A stretch of 64,000 nucleotides of DNA from Ceratorhiza oryzae-sativae (Eukaryota; Basidiomycota; Agaricomycetes; Cantharellales; Ceratobasidiaceae). Below are positions 12,105 to 24,136 of this stretch, in pieces; position 1 is the first letter of the stretch; each line of letters begins with the position of its first letter. The notes under the pieces were generated by a model. The model made no database searches. It worked only from the letters and a program-made list of their open reading frames with translations, and was not told where the DNA came from. Both the position numbers and the translations under genes were made by a program. The DNA lies in the NCBI GenBank assembly GCA_030998015.1, contig JARWMV010000028.1, positions 124,001 through 188,000 of the forward strand, read 5' to 3'.

Positions 12105-14481
12105 CTACAGATTACAAATATCGCTAGTCGACCAAGCGACCTCTCCCTTTCCCCTTGCCTCGGCACCCCCTTTACCACGCTCCATCTTTTCTAGACTCGC
12201 ACTTGAGCCAGGGCGGCTCAAGTGCGGGGCGTCGGGCACAAGTGTCGTCTCGGTATGTACACGCACTCCGAGCTCGAATGTATCCGTTTCGGCACGTTTA
12301 CGGATGGTACCACTGGTAACGGCCGTAGAGGGCCGGGGCCGGGTGCTGATGAACGACATGGACTCTTCGTGCACCCCTAAGTGTAGGGGAAAAGAAAGAA
12401 AGAAAGTGTAGAGAAGCCCAAGAAAAATGTATATCGCGACCAATAAAAAAAAAGCCAAAGGATCCCCGGTTGAAAGCGACAAATCAAATGATTAGGTAGA
12501 AAGCGGTTGAAAAAGCAATGGCCGAAACCCCGAAAGAAGAGGTATCGAAGCAGATCAAAGCGCGTAGCCAACGGGGGGTGATTGTGGTCCGTCGCGAGAT
12601 ACGTGGGGTTGTTCGATATCAAACATAACACGAGTGAGGGGTGATCGAGATGTGGAGAGTTCGTTACGTTCGGGTACGACCGCGAGTTTCCCATCAAATC
12701 CGGTTTTCGCGGTATATGGGGAATAGTTCGTGGATTCCGAAGATGACAAAGTAGGCGGGTGATCAGTAATCACGATGTGCTCGAGAACCGGTGGGGGAAT
12801 TCGTATACTTTGAGTTGCCAGAACCAAATGCTGCGCCATGATCATTGTAACCTGTTAATTTTCGGGGGTAAAGTGCAAAAAGGACCGGAGGAGCGTGGTC
12901 GGGTTGTGGAGGAACCCAGTCAAGTTGAAGAAATTCGGTGTCAAGCCGGAGGGTATTCGCCAAGCACACGGAAGAAAGAGGTGCAAGTCAGCAGAGTATC
13001 TTTCCATTTGCTGAATGAGGGAGGACCTGGTGGGGTCCAACCCATTTTGAGAAGGCACGAAGGTACTCACAGCTACACTCAAGAATGCCCCTAGTTTCTC
13101 AACATATCTGACATGGCTTACTCCAAGCAACACAATAATATTAACCACTACGGATCGGGCAGTTAGCCGATCCCAGATCGCCAGATTGTCGCCCGAAGCA
13201 CTCACGGGTGGTGCCGAATGCGTATATCTGATAGAATTCATCAGCACACGTACAAAAACGGGCCAAACGGGGTAATTGAATGGAAAAGTCTAAGCTTGCG
13301 GAGAAACATCCTTATAAGGTTGGTTGCGGGTCACCGAACGGCGCACAGGCGGTGGTTTGGAAAAAGGGCGGGTGCGGAACGGAATATTCAGCCAGCAAAG
13401 GAACATAGCTCACCATGCCATGCTGCATCACCTTTTTCGTGAATTTGGACATGACAGAGCCCGCACTACGGTCGATAAGGTAATATGTCGCTATCCCGCA
13501 AGCAATAATATCAAAACCTACGCAACAACACATTAGGATACATTTCCAACTGGCTCAAGGTGAAATTCCCACCTGCCATAGCGCCGTAGTAAAGCGGAGC
13601 ACTGTTGAATTCAACCCCAGGGGTTTGCTTCGCTATACAACTAAGGGTTCAACGTCATCAGCATCAGTCCTACAGCCTAGGGACTATCACCCACGACCCA
13701 TCCTGGACATAGGCTAAAAAACGGAGGGCTGTATAAGCCAGAGCCGAGCAAAACCGATGGATAACTTACGTGACCGTTTATAGACGTTCCCGATGATCAT
13801 TATCGGAAGGCTGGCCATACACAGCACAGAGAGGACGACTAGTACAAAGCGTGACTTTCTTGAGATTGCCCATGTGCGCATAAAAATCAAGCCCTGAGAG
13901 GCTAGACCCGCGAACACTGGGAGCCAAGGTTGGATAGTGTTACGATGGATTCAGACTGATGCACGTACTTTTGGTGATTGGTGGGGCCAGGCGAAATTTA
14001 CGGCAGGACTCCATGTCGAAACTGGTGGAATAAAAACCTACGGCATTCAGGACCAACGAAACGATGGAGATACTGTAAAAAAGAGTTCAGCCTCCAAACG
14101 AACAGCCGGGCAGAAATAATACCCACTATCGAACCGCAATGAACAACATACAAACAACGGATACCCTGCCTTGCTCATATTGTCTCTTGTAGAGCTACAA
14201 GCGATCCGTCATACATCATAGGTCGAAGTAAATGGACTAGATACGCACCTTGATTTCGCCTGGTATGGTCTGTAGGTAGCTGGAAGACGGTCAGCATCTG
14301 GAGGTTCAATCTTGGCTGAGGACGGCGTACTCGAAGGCTGCGATGGAGAGGGTGCTGCCAAAAGGAATCGGTGATCAACTGGAATCTGGCATGCACAACA
14401 CATAGAAGTGGCTCACGCGACGCGTAGGTTGCTGGTCAGGGCGTCACCAACATTGCTCGGCTGTGTCTGGGTCGCCGACAT
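12105..14481 (-). CDS. DUF6533-type seven-helix membrane protein
   Basis: The first part is well supported by consecutive GT-AG exons. The start is MSATQTQPSNVGDALTSNL at 14481, then TLSIAAFDYLQTIPGEIK, the signature of the basidiomycete DUF6533 domain. Membrane segments follow: VCMLFIAVRYISIVSLVLNA, FAGLASQGLIFMRTWAI, FVLVVLSVLCMASLPIMIIG and GAMAGFDIIACGIATYYLID. A conserved Cys-Arg pair sits in the loop after the second helix. The exon ending HGM stops at 13414. After it I cannot fix the exon chain: VVNIIVLLG near 13130-13160 is probably the last helix, and the Ser/Pro-rich frames at 12855-12560 and 12350-12105 (ending WSTSDICNL) look like the usual cytoplasmic tail. The family has no established biochemical role; the fold suggests a receptor-like protein. 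The 5' half is reliable and the 3' half tentative. Confidence 0.62.
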
Positions 14482-15297
14482 CTCCAGCAAGGGGGCACCG
14501 AGTTGGTTCTTCCTTGGCTGTCGCCGTCAACAGGGAACAAATGAAAAGCGTCGACCAGCACTCGAGCAGCCGCGGAGCTGCATGAGACGGGTCGTGGACG
14601 GGTGGCTCGATCGGTTGCCAGCGCAGCCGCCCAGGAAATATATAGTCTGTACCCTGTCAAGGTTAGTCTCCCCCGCCTGGGGGTCGAAGTCGAGAAGCCT
14701 TGAAGCGGGGTCCCGTGCCCACCGGGGGCACACGGCTCGGTCGCTCCTCGGCCCTGGATACCCGTTAAGGAGTCGCGACTTGAAATACGCTGGGTAACTC
14801 TCTTGACATATGTCCGGGACTTGCTATACTCGTAGGCCTGTCACTACGCGCCCAACAGCTGCGGCGGCGGCGACCGGCTGAAACGTTTTCGTGGCGTCGG
14901 ACTAAGGTTGCAGGGGCGGAGACGACACAGGACCGCATGATCTGCATCGATATTCAGGGGCGTACTAGTTACCCTAACCTCCCAGAAGCGGATGGGTGAG
15001 TATTTACCCGACGCTTGTTCATCATTTGTCATCTTCCACAATCAGCCTTCCATGGGTGCCGCCCAATATGGCCCGGTTGGTACCGAGGAGCACACAATAA
15101 TACGTTGTAACTCACAGCGAGTGATACATAACAAGAGCTGGAATTGGCGTAGGTATCTACAAAACTCCTACCTGCAAGGATAGCTCAGCACCCTTTGGGA
15201 GAATACACTATTCCACCCACTCACACGAGCTTCCCAAAAGTCAAGGGTATGATCGGTTCGTCAAAACATTGCACGGTAAATGGTTCTGGCAGCAGAT
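14482..15297. other. Intergenic between DUF6533 and hydrolase genes
   Basis: Short overlapping frames only. The part next to 14482 is the promoter side of the DUF6533 gene, and the part next to 15297 is the 3' flank of the hydrolase gene. No motif recognised. Confidence 0.45.
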
Positions 15298-16936
15298 TTA
15301 TAGCTGGAAAACGGCTTTGAGAAATTCATGGATCGTTTGCCAGTACCCTGGCTGCACACAAGTGTCGTCTTGGGACCGAACATTCCACAGAGCCAATTTG
15401 AGCAAGTAGTTAGCGGTTGGTTGTCGTCAAGGCCAGTGAGCCATCGTAGGAGTGCGGGTTGAATCGTGACGAGAGGGATTTAGCGTAGGCCAAGCAAGAT
15501 CAATATATCAATGAACCAGAAGCATGTAATCAGTGAGACGACAAGTGACATCACAACCCGCCTGCTACTTACTATGATGGCCGTTGGGTAGTTTTTTGAA
15601 GACCAAATGCCGCTTGTTTGTATCTGCAGGAGCCTTGTCGCTTTCGTTGACACCTTTGTTCTTAGACTCCTCCGATCCCTTTAAAATATCGTACAGGCCT
15701 TGCATCTGCACTGGGGGTACCACCTCGTCCACTGACCCGCTCAAGAGTAAAACAGGAACGCTAGCTGGTAGACTTCGCGCGGCGCTTGCGCTATCCCAGA
15801 TCTGGTGGCACAAAAATGCGAGCGGGGCGGCAATGGGTAGGACTGTCGGAATAAGTGATGGCAACGTCATGAAGGTGTTTTCAACTATCAGGGCAGAGAC
15901 CTTGATTAGGAATTCAGGAGAATGAGTATGAACCTGGGCTGGCAGAAGAACATCCATACCGCAGCCGAGTTTCGACTAGCCAAGAAAAATGCTACTGCTC
16001 CTCCAATTGACTGGCCATACAGCACCTATATACAAAAGTCTGTTAGATGGATACATAAAACAAGAATGCCACTACGCACGATACGGGTGTCTCGGAGAAT
16101 CGGGTGTTCCAGAATGTAATCGAACGCTTTCTATTGGGATGTGAGCGAACAAACCCAAAGTCGGCAGAGTGTGTACCTGGGCGTCGATCTTCAGGCCCTT
16201 TTCTGACGGCTGTCCCTCACTCAATCCATAGCTGCGTGCAACGTGGGTTAATCTAGATCCTTCAGAAGCTCGGGGCCACACATACCCCCGATACGAAAGC
16301 ATCAGAACATTGCACCTGAACCTATCGTAGAACACCTTTGCGAGGGGTATCCTGTGTCCAACGTTGCCTGCGTTGGCATGAAGAAAAAGGACGGTCGGTC
16401 GAGACCGAGCAAACTACAACTGTGTTAGAATAGCACTTTTAGGGTTGATATTATGCTGACGTGTGCATCATCTGTTCGGGGATCTACCTCTCCATCTTCC
16501 AGGCATCCATCGGAACTGGGAAGCGTCTGTCGTTGCAAGAGCAGATAAGCACGAATCTTGACGTTGTCGGAGGTGGTGAACGTGAGATCGGTATAAGGAA
16601 TGCCGTGTTGGGCGGGAGTTGCGACGTCTATAAACACCGTTTGTTGTCAAACATTGATCCAGGACGGCGATATGAATCCGGCTTACTCGTCCGCGATCCC
16701 TCGGGTACGTTGGCCGGATATATCAATGAGTTTTGGCCATAATAGAGAAGTCCAGCTCCTATTACGTGTAAATTAATGAGTGATTATATTTAGTGCCAAT
16801 AGCAAACATCACCGAACCCAATGTCGTCGCACCGACAGCAACAGACGCAGATGTCTGTGGCAATCAAAATCCAGCGAATGGAGGGATAACAGTTAGACCA
16901 GCGTACCTTGGCAAACCATTGTACTGATTCAAACAT
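15298..16936 (-). CDS. BEM46-like alpha/beta hydrolase, membrane anchored
   Basis: Belongs to the fungal BEM46 (ABHD13-like) serine hydrolases, which sit at the ER or plasma membrane and are linked to polarity; the natural substrate is unknown. The start at 16936 gives MFESVQWFAK, then TSASVAVGATTLGSVMFAIG as a single N-terminal membrane helix, LLYYGQNSLIYPANVPEGSR, and ATPAQHGIPYTDLTFTTSDN typical of the family. RPTVLFLHANAGNVGHR holds the oxyanion-loop HANAGN motif. The nucleophile elbow is GQSIGG (Ser, about 15995-16010), the acid Asp lies in LLSGSVDEVVPP, and the His in LPNGHHNDTC just before the C-terminal QPGYWQTIHEFLKAVFQL. All triad residues are present. Introns are short; the one after MFAIG needs a GC donor near 16793 to keep frame. 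The gene looks complete and functional. Confidence 0.9.
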
Positions 16937-17421
16937 ATCAAAACTCGTTCTGATGGTGGACTGCGAGAGTGTATCAAGAATTCACTGAATGGTGAACGTG
17001 GTTGCTGGAAGACAACAAGTGATGCGAATTTGCAACACAGAAGCATGTCACAGCCACATGTGTACTCGATCAAAGGCTTCCTATTGGCTTGGGGTCAGAA
17101 TCGCGTCGGAAGCCATTCGAGAGCGAGTGACGCATATATGAAACAAACAGTTGCAAAAAATAGCAAGCAAAATTTTATTACATTGCGAACTTGCGCAAGT
17201 GACTAAATATATCACTGAAATATATATCGAGCATATATGGTGAAGCAAGTAGCAATCGCTTATCCCGGCTTGAACAGCCCCTCCATCAGTGGACGCAGGC
17301 CCAACGGATTGCGGTCAGGACTCGAGCGTCATTGGAAGCACCAGGGTGCGATGCAATGTACTTGCGTTTGTGGCAAGCGGTTTGTTGGATGAAACGATGG
17401 AGACATGATGGCCAATGCCAT
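16937..17421. other. Intergenic, promoter side of the hydrolase gene
   Basis: AT-rich with TATATA runs near 17206-17240. No coding signal. It also holds the 3' flank of the downstream minus-strand dsRNA-binding gene. Confidence 0.4.
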
Positions 17422-17772
17422 CTAGTCGTGCGGGACGCGGAAGAAGACCAAGAGTTGCTTGGCGCACTCATTCTCAGCAATGTCCTTAGTTGGGCAGTGA
17501 GCGCGAGCAACAACCCGATCGTTCACTGAAAGTATGTTCAAGTTCGGTTAACGAAACAAAACCTAGATATGAGTGATAGAGACTTACTGGTAACTTCTAC
17601 CAGCCAGGCGTTTTGACCTTTGTGAGGTACAATTGCTCCACTCCACTGAAGGTGAGGAGCAAGATTGCTGCCTATACCTAGGTTTGAGGTGTGTTGGTTG
17701 AATAAATTACCTCGAAAAGAATGGTATTAAAGCTACTAACCAGCGGTCGTACGTTGTCTTATGGTGAGCCAT
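17422..17772 (-). CDS. Small single-domain dsRNA-binding protein (copy B)
   Basis: A diverged paralogue of the gene at 10902-11232. Exon 1 (17772-17741, 32 nt) encodes MAHHKTTYDR plus two bases. Exon 2 carries LAPHLQWSGAIVPHKGQNAW and ends at 17588. Exon 3 (17525-17422) encodes NDRVVARAHCPTKDIAEN and ECAKQLLVFFRVPHD, the conserved C-terminal helix of a double-stranded RNA binding motif. Using the splice site that corresponds to copy A (after TAG at 17678) leaves the frame broken by 2 nt; using the next CAG, 10 nt further in (exon 2 from 17667), restores an open 71-residue protein that is four residues shorter. So it is either a functional gene with a shifted acceptor or a young pseudogene. 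Binding of dsRNA is inferred from the motif only. Confidence 0.62.
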
Positions 17773-20176
17773 TGGTGAGTATAAGTGACTGTTAAACTGA
17801 GTAGTTGGTTGACTTACTCGCTGTCGGTTGCTCGCTCTTAAAGAGACGATAGGCAGTGTGAACCCCCTTGGACGTTGCCTCCGTCGCTCCGGCACTAGGG
17901 AGTGGCAAGTATAACACTGAGCGCCATTGTGGTTGAGATACTCATAGTATTATTGCCTCGTCCATATTGCAGCCGTTAGGCGACCGTTCAGAACGCCGAC
18001 CCGGAAAGCTTCAACAGCCGATGAGGGGTCCCTGTAGCACATAGCTTCAGCGAGTATCTAGATCGCGCTCTAAAGTTCCTGATGTCCAGAAGCAAACAAT
18101 CAGTGCGAAACCCCTGCCGAAGTTTAATTGTGCGGTCATGAGCCCGTCTGCTAACGCCGGTTCCATCGCACGGTCCGAGAGAGGCTGCGCGGCGAGAAGC
18201 CTGAAAAATCGGGAGGATCCTGGAACGCATCGTGGAATGGAGTAATCTAATCGGAGTGTAACTCGTCTGGTGGCAAATGTAGCTCGTACAGTCCCCACTC
18301 CAAGTCTTTTAGTAGGCGAAGATTCATGAGCCCCATCCCACAGGATCAAATCGGGATTAAGTGCGAGCTTCTTGCTGTATAGCACAAGAGTCAGAGTCCT
18401 TTTGGCATCCGAGGGGATCTGTATGCGTTTCCAGAAATTCACACCCAGCGTTATGGAAAATAGGGCACTGCTTTTCGACATCAGGCTGCATTTGTTCGTT
18501 TTCGTCCCACTAAAAAGTTGCCACCCAGAATTATTAGGATGCGACCACATGCAGAGTGCATAGGGATCCATGGCTGTGGGACGAAGGGGGGTAAGCGTGT
18601 GCAATTGGCTTAGCGTGCTTGAAACGCGTTTCCAGAAAAAAGGAGGCTCACGTGATACAATGATTACATGACGTTCTCGCTAAGCGCTGAAGAGGGTAGA
18701 TTGTAGACAGACTACCGTGTCGGAATTGAGGGGCCAAAGTGATGGGGAAGGGGGAACGACTGGATTGCGCGTAAGGCGCCAGGTGGTATATGTGTACAAT
18801 CTCGAATTTACAACATAGATTTTATTTGACTTTTACACTGGAGTATACAACCTCAGGATTCACGCAAGAACGTGCCCGTTGAGATGTTTTGGCATATAAA
18901 GCCGTGCTGTTTCTTTACGGAAAGCTTCATAGCTAAATTCAGCGTCCGCGGTCTTGCAGTATTGCTCTCTTTGTCCCCCTCATGAGAGGCACAGGCGCAG
19001 CTTATGTACTCAGCAAAAAGCTAAAACCCCGACTAGCACCCAGCTGTCGAAGTAGGCTTTTTAGTGCCTACTAGGTCTTGGGTGGGCCCGTGCTGCCTGT
19101 GATCTAGCGGACGCTAAAAGGTTTAGCTGGACGTGTGGAGCTGCTTCGTGCTGGCTAGACTTTCGACTTTTGGCTGAGTATACTCAAAATACTAGAGTAG
19201 TTGCCGTAGGTCCAAAAGGTGAATAAAATTTAAGGAGTATAGAGCGAAACGGATATTAGCGCACCCAGTGCTATACTGTATTGTGATAGCCATAAGTGGA
19301 ATGAATAAACAGAATATGGTTAAACTATGGACTGGTGGATTAGGAATTAATCGGGGGGGCTGTCTGAGACTCCTTAGTTGCTTTCGATCTCACAAATGGC
19401 CCGCCAAGATAGTTCATTTGGTACATTGAATGATCGAGTTCGACTGTCTTCCCTGAGTCCATCACTATCATTATATCAACCTCGCGAGCGCCCTTGATGA
19501 CACGCAATCAAATTTGCATGTCTTTTTCGGGTGGGTTTATTGCCGGTTAAGGCTCGGAGTTTGAAGTCAGCCCTCTTCGTATGCTGAGGCCTTGTAAAAC
19601 GGCAGGGTGGTGCGGGGCTAGCGTGTCGAACTTCGGACAGGAACAAACAACTGATGCGCGAGGTGGTTGGTGTACGGCCCCAAATAGGAATGATGAGTCA
19701 GCACACCTTGCCAACATGGCGCGGGGCGGAACGGTCCAAGGCCGAATCACAGATTTCAAACAATGATGGGTGGTCTCTTCGGGCGCATGTTGAGTGCCAG
19801 GGGTGCTGAGCCAGGGCGACCGACCAGGTGCAAGCGGGATGAAGCGCTCGGTACTTTTATCTAAATTTGCGGGTGGTGAGCATTTGCCCATGCTGCACCG
19901 GGACCCCCAAGAGCATACCATCGTATTACAACTTAGCCATCCCGTGGTATTTTACGACTCAACGCACCACCCGTTGAGCAGGCTATTCTACTGGAGACTA
20001 AACCGAAAAAGGGAGGCCGATCGCTCACGTAAGTGCAATGCGCTCTGGGATATTGCGACTTGAACCTGGCTGCCAGCAGCGATGAGCGTTCCTCCAGTAT
20101 ACAAAAACCGAGCTGCGTCACCCCCCCCCCCTTCATCCCGTGAAATCCGCGACGACCTCCACCTTCCTTTTCTACG
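17773..20176. other. Gene-poor stretch with one uncertain frame
   Basis: Apart from the weak candidate at 18047-18604 listed separately, I see no coding signal. A run of C residues lies at about 20119-20131. The final few hundred bases are the promoter side of the first C2H2 gene. Confidence 0.4.
18047..18604 (-). CDS. Uncertain open frame with weak C2-domain resemblance
   Basis: A 185-codon uninterrupted frame on the minus strand. Its centre, DPYALCMW followed later by IPSDAKRTLTLVLYSKKLAL, loosely recalls C2 domains (DPYA calcium loop, then a strand with an ILTLTVYD-like pattern). The part after about 18290 is Arg-rich and has no pattern. The middle may be interrupted by an intron. This could be part of a small C2 protein, a decayed gene or chance. 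I do not assign a function. Confidence 0.22.
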   Translation of the reverse strand: MHTLTPLRPTAMDPYALCMWSHPNNSGWQLFSGTKTNKCSLMSKSSALFSITLGVNFWKRIQIPSDAKRTLTLVLYSKKLALNPDLILWDGAHESSPTKRLGVGTVRATFATRRVTLRLDYSIPRCVPGSSRFFRLLAAQPLSDRAMEPALADGLMTAQLNFGRGFALIVCFWTSGTLERDLDTR

Positions 20177-21771
20177 ATGATCCACAACGATGTTCCCTTA
20201 GAAGCGCCTGCAGTTCATCTCAAGTCCGACCACCCTGTCTCTGGTAAAGATATTCTGCAGAACGTGCTCTGCGTTCCGGTTACAGAATGTAGCACTCAAG
20301 CCTGGGAAGACAAATACGCCTGTGATTGGGACGTGCTTACTGCGTCGTCTGCTTCCAATATCTCAATCAGGTGGGTTGTCTATTCTGCCTATTGTTTCTA
20401 ACCGCCCAGTTGACACACCCATCCATTAACCAGATCGGAGGATAACACTGTCGATGGCAGCACTAATGAATTTATTGCACTTGGATGCCTGTTTGGTATG
20501 TACTGTTGCCGCCACACTACACTATTATTCCCCTAACCTCAGATCCACAGACGCGCTTGCTATTGGAGATGCGGATACCACATCGGATGATGACAAGCCA
20601 GAATCCGTGAGTGCTCAACCGTGGTTTAAGCCAGGCCTGACCAAACAGACATAGCCCCGCTCCAGAGGTTTTCATTTCTCGTCTGGTAAGCCAACAACAC
20701 CTCATTGTTCAAGGCGCTAATGTCCCTCCAGAAAATGACTATGGTCTAGGGGATATGTACCCTCACCTTAATCCTTTCCTAGAAAACGAGTCTTGCTTCA
20801 CGGATGCAACTGTTGTCCGTTCTCAACATTGCACGAAAAGTGGAACCTTCCTAAATCACCATTCGGCACCAGCTGGAACAGCATTCGGTCTTGGCTATTC
20901 GGAGTACGACTACTTGGACTCATACCCAGAGCGGTCTAGCAACACCCACGACCCAAGCCTTGGTAGCTTGGATGTTGAGATATTTCCTCGTTCCGATGAT
21001 GCGTACGACGGAGGCGATCCAGGAATGACTGCTCCCCATGGCCATCCCCTACCGGCCGCTCCTTCCCAATCCTCCGATCAGTCATCGTCCTCTGTCCTGC
21101 CACAATCTCAGGCCACACCCTTTTCTCGTGTCCCAGAGTCTGGGGCGCTTTCTAGCAGTCTTACCCCCCTTCTTGGTCTTGGTCTTGATCTTGACCAGCT
21201 GAATGCCATCCTTCACCAACAATTTCCTGAGCAATTGCCCTCCGGGTCTCACTACCCCCCTAATGCCAGGTACGCGCGTACACGCTCGGATTATAAGCAG
21301 AGCGTTGCGCAAGCAAAGAAGTTGAGGAGCCCGCAACAGAACTCCAGCCGCACCATTCCCAAGAGGAATGAGGCCCTAGCAAAACCTAAGCGGGCATCCC
21401 GTGGGGACAAGAGTCACCTCAAGTGCTCCTGGACCCCGTGCGTCTATCAAGCGCCGAAGAAATATGCTTTGGAGGTAAGCTGGGTTCGTTGTTTAGTGTT
21501 CACGCTATTGATGTTTTTGTAAAATAGTATCACGAAAATATCCATACGGGAAGGAAGCGTAAGATTATTAATTAGGTTCTCTTGGCTGTACACTTACTTT
21601 GCCTTAGCCTATATATGTCCATTCGATCAGTGCAACAAAGCGTTCCCTGCAAAAACTAATATGATGCGACATTTCAAGAAGCACAAAGCTGGAAACTACC
21701 AGGACTTTATTCTAGCTAATCCGCATTTATTTGAGTCTACGCCCAATACCACGGCGGACATTACTTTTTAG
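20177..21771 (+). CDS. C2H2 zinc-finger protein (tandem copy 1)
   Basis: A putative nuclear DNA-binding regulator. It starts at 20177 (MIHNDVPLEAPAV), and small exons join in frame through SEDNTVDGSTNEFIALGCLF, DALAIGDADTTSDDDKPES and PRSRGFHFSS into one long exon from about 20731. The middle is acidic, Ser/Pro-rich and low complexity. A basic Lys/Arg-rich stretch precedes two C-terminal C2H2 fingers: CSWTPC with HENIH (spacing C-x4-C-x12-H-x3-H, broken by an intron after ALE) and CPFDQC with HFKKH. The protein ends TPNTTADITF. The exon order and the phrase pattern CLFDAL...GD are repeated in the next gene (22673-24136), so the two are tandem duplicates. Targets are unknown. Confidence 0.84.
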
Positions 21772-22672
21772 TCGGGCTTCTTCCACCCCTTCACCTGGTT
21801 GTGTACACAAACACTGTATCTATGTATCTCCATAATACATATATCGCTACTCCATAAGCACGTCAGAGGGACCATATCATTAACCGTTGGAGTAGGGGGT
21901 GATCGTGTACGCTCAATCATGCAATCTCATCGCTTTGCACCACCTCGTATGCCTGTCTGCACCAATTTGTGTTGCGATGATTGCGATCTCGGAGTTCAGG
22001 CTTGATTGTGTGCGAGTAGCGCCCACGATTGAGGTATCCCGCCCATAAGACTGGATTTGTTATCGAGGGTTCGATCAGGTATCAGTATTCACGAGGATGA
22101 TCGAAGAATATCATCCCTTTGAATCCCACAACCGATTCAGGGGGGGAGGTCCAGACAGGAATCATCGGCTTTTACATACTCCAGTATCATCGTGACTTCG
22201 TGATTAGGGTATGGGAACTAACCAGGACCCCGTAAAACTGCCGCCCAGTTTGGGCTGTTTAACGCCTCAGAATGCCATTATTCATTTTTATATCTTTGCA
22301 TCGTGGTTATTTATGATGCCAACGCAAAAATGTCGGGTTGAAAACCTGGGTTTAAGGGGTCATGGTTAGTTCCCGCACTCCATTCGTGACCTATTCTCCA
22401 GTCTTTCACGATTTTGTTGTGCATTGCAATGGGCCAAACGAATTTACGAACGCCAATATTGTATATCGACCTATGCATAAAACGAAAAATATGATACGAA
22501 AAATCAGGGCGAGATTTTTAGTTATCAACAAGAAATTAACAAATCTCTGCAATTGGTCAAGGTGGCACATGAAGCTCGGATGAACCCTTACGTGACCACG
22601 TGACCGATGAGCATTGCCCACCTGGCAAGCGCTAACCTCTGAAACTCACCCGCAACCTGTTTCGCCGACGAC
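21772..22672. other. Intergenic between tandem C2H2 genes
   Basis: No supported frame. It contains the 3' flank of the first copy and the promoter side of the second. Confidence 0.45.
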
Positions 22673-24136
22673 ATGAGCATGCCCAACCTTGAAAACGGGA
22701 GCTTTAAAACCCTAGTGACTGATATGGCCCCTCGTCGCGCAATAATTGCCTATAATGGCGAGGCGGACGATGAGCCTTCTCAAGCTGCGTCGAACTCTCA
22801 ACCTTCACCAAGGTAAGTTGCAAAATCGCTCCTCTTTTGGCCTAGATTCAACCTATATCATCTAATCCAGTCAACCGAACATCAGAGCCGAAGACGAGAG
22901 CGTTGAAGCATTTTATCGCCTCTGCGCCATGTTTGGCATGTATCTCCGTCGTCTTTCTGATTTGTCGACCTCATTCGGCTATATATAGATGCGCTGACAT
23001 TTGGAGACCATATGTCCAATCCGCATTACCCGAAACTAGGATCGGTGAGCACATCAATAGAATTGGCCTTGGTAACCTAGTTTGACCGAGGCGTGAATAG
23101 CCTTGCTCTAAAGGCTTTGATCTCCCTGGCGAGGGTTAGTCGATGCCATGTATGCATTTCTTAACCTGCTAAAATCGAGCCGCCAGATACAATTGATCTC
23201 GGAATTCCTGACCGCACCTACGAAGACCTCAATGAGACCCTGGCAGTCCGGTTAGTGCGGCACTTAGTTAGTCCGCACTTCATTTCAGTACTTTCTAACC
23301 AAACAACCAGCGAGAATTGGACCAATACAGACGGCTTTGAGAAAACCCCCCCATTGCCTGAAATATACTCCTGCAACAGCGTTCCAATGGACAGCGACTC
23401 AGCCCCCTACAACGAAATCCCACATCTTCCTGATTCAGACTCTGAGCAAACTCAGGAACCTCGAACTGATCCCCTCGTCAGACGTGATGGTTATTCGCCT
23501 ACTTCAATCCCAAGTTCACCCTCGGCATCGAACATACTCTCGCCGCTTGTATTACCTCCGGGCATTCATCTTGACGGGCCGAATGGTACTCGTGATTTTC
23601 ATTCTTGGCCCGCCGACCAAATTGGGCTGTCTCTGCTCGAAAAAACAACGGAGGGTGATGTGAACCGACCCACATCACAGGCCCAACGCACCAGCAGGCC
23701 TAAATATCCACGCATTCGTAAGCCAGGCGCAAAGGGCAAAACCCAACAGAGTGCCAGAAACGGATCAGGGAGAGCTGCCCATCCCCTTTCTCCAGTCGAA
23801 GGGACTTCTTCAAGGCCTAAGCGCGCAGCTATTGGCGAGACCAACCACCGTATATGTCACATCTGTGGACATTTCGCTCGACGCCCTAGTGCATTGGATG
23901 TATGTGTAGAAATCCGCATATTCAAGGATGTTATTGACAAACGTGTTTACAGGTCCATTTTAGGCGCAAAGACCATTTGAATATGCAGCGTAGGCATCTT
24001 TGCTATCCTTCTGAAGTACCTGGACTCATTGTTTTATTCAGCGTATAGCTGCCCCCATCATCCATGCGAATACAAAAGTTCCACAGAGGATAACCTAAAG
24101 CGCCACTTCGCTACTCATCAAGTGGGCGAATACTAA
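22673..24136 (+). CDS. C2H2 zinc-finger protein (tandem copy 2)
   Basis: A paralogue of the preceding gene in the same orientation. The start at 22673 gives MSMPNLENGSFKTLVTDMA. The exons carry EDESVEAFYRLCAMF, DALTFGDHMSNPHYPKLGS, PCSKGFDLPGE and DTIDLGIPDRTYEDLNETL, matching the exon phases of copy 1. A long exon from about 23311 is Ser/Pro/acidic and ends in a basic region. Finger 1 is CHICGH...DVHFRRKDH (C-x2-C, with an unusual five-residue gap between the histidines), and finger 2 is CPHHPC...HFATH (C-x4-C-x12-H-x3-H). It ends HQVGEY at 24136. The N-terminal and middle parts have diverged strongly from copy 1 while the finger arrangement is kept. Confidence 0.83.

Noticed and set aside
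20118..20132. C homopolymer and, near 31553, a G homopolymer
   Set aside because: Simple runs, interesting only as places where base counts may be wrong.
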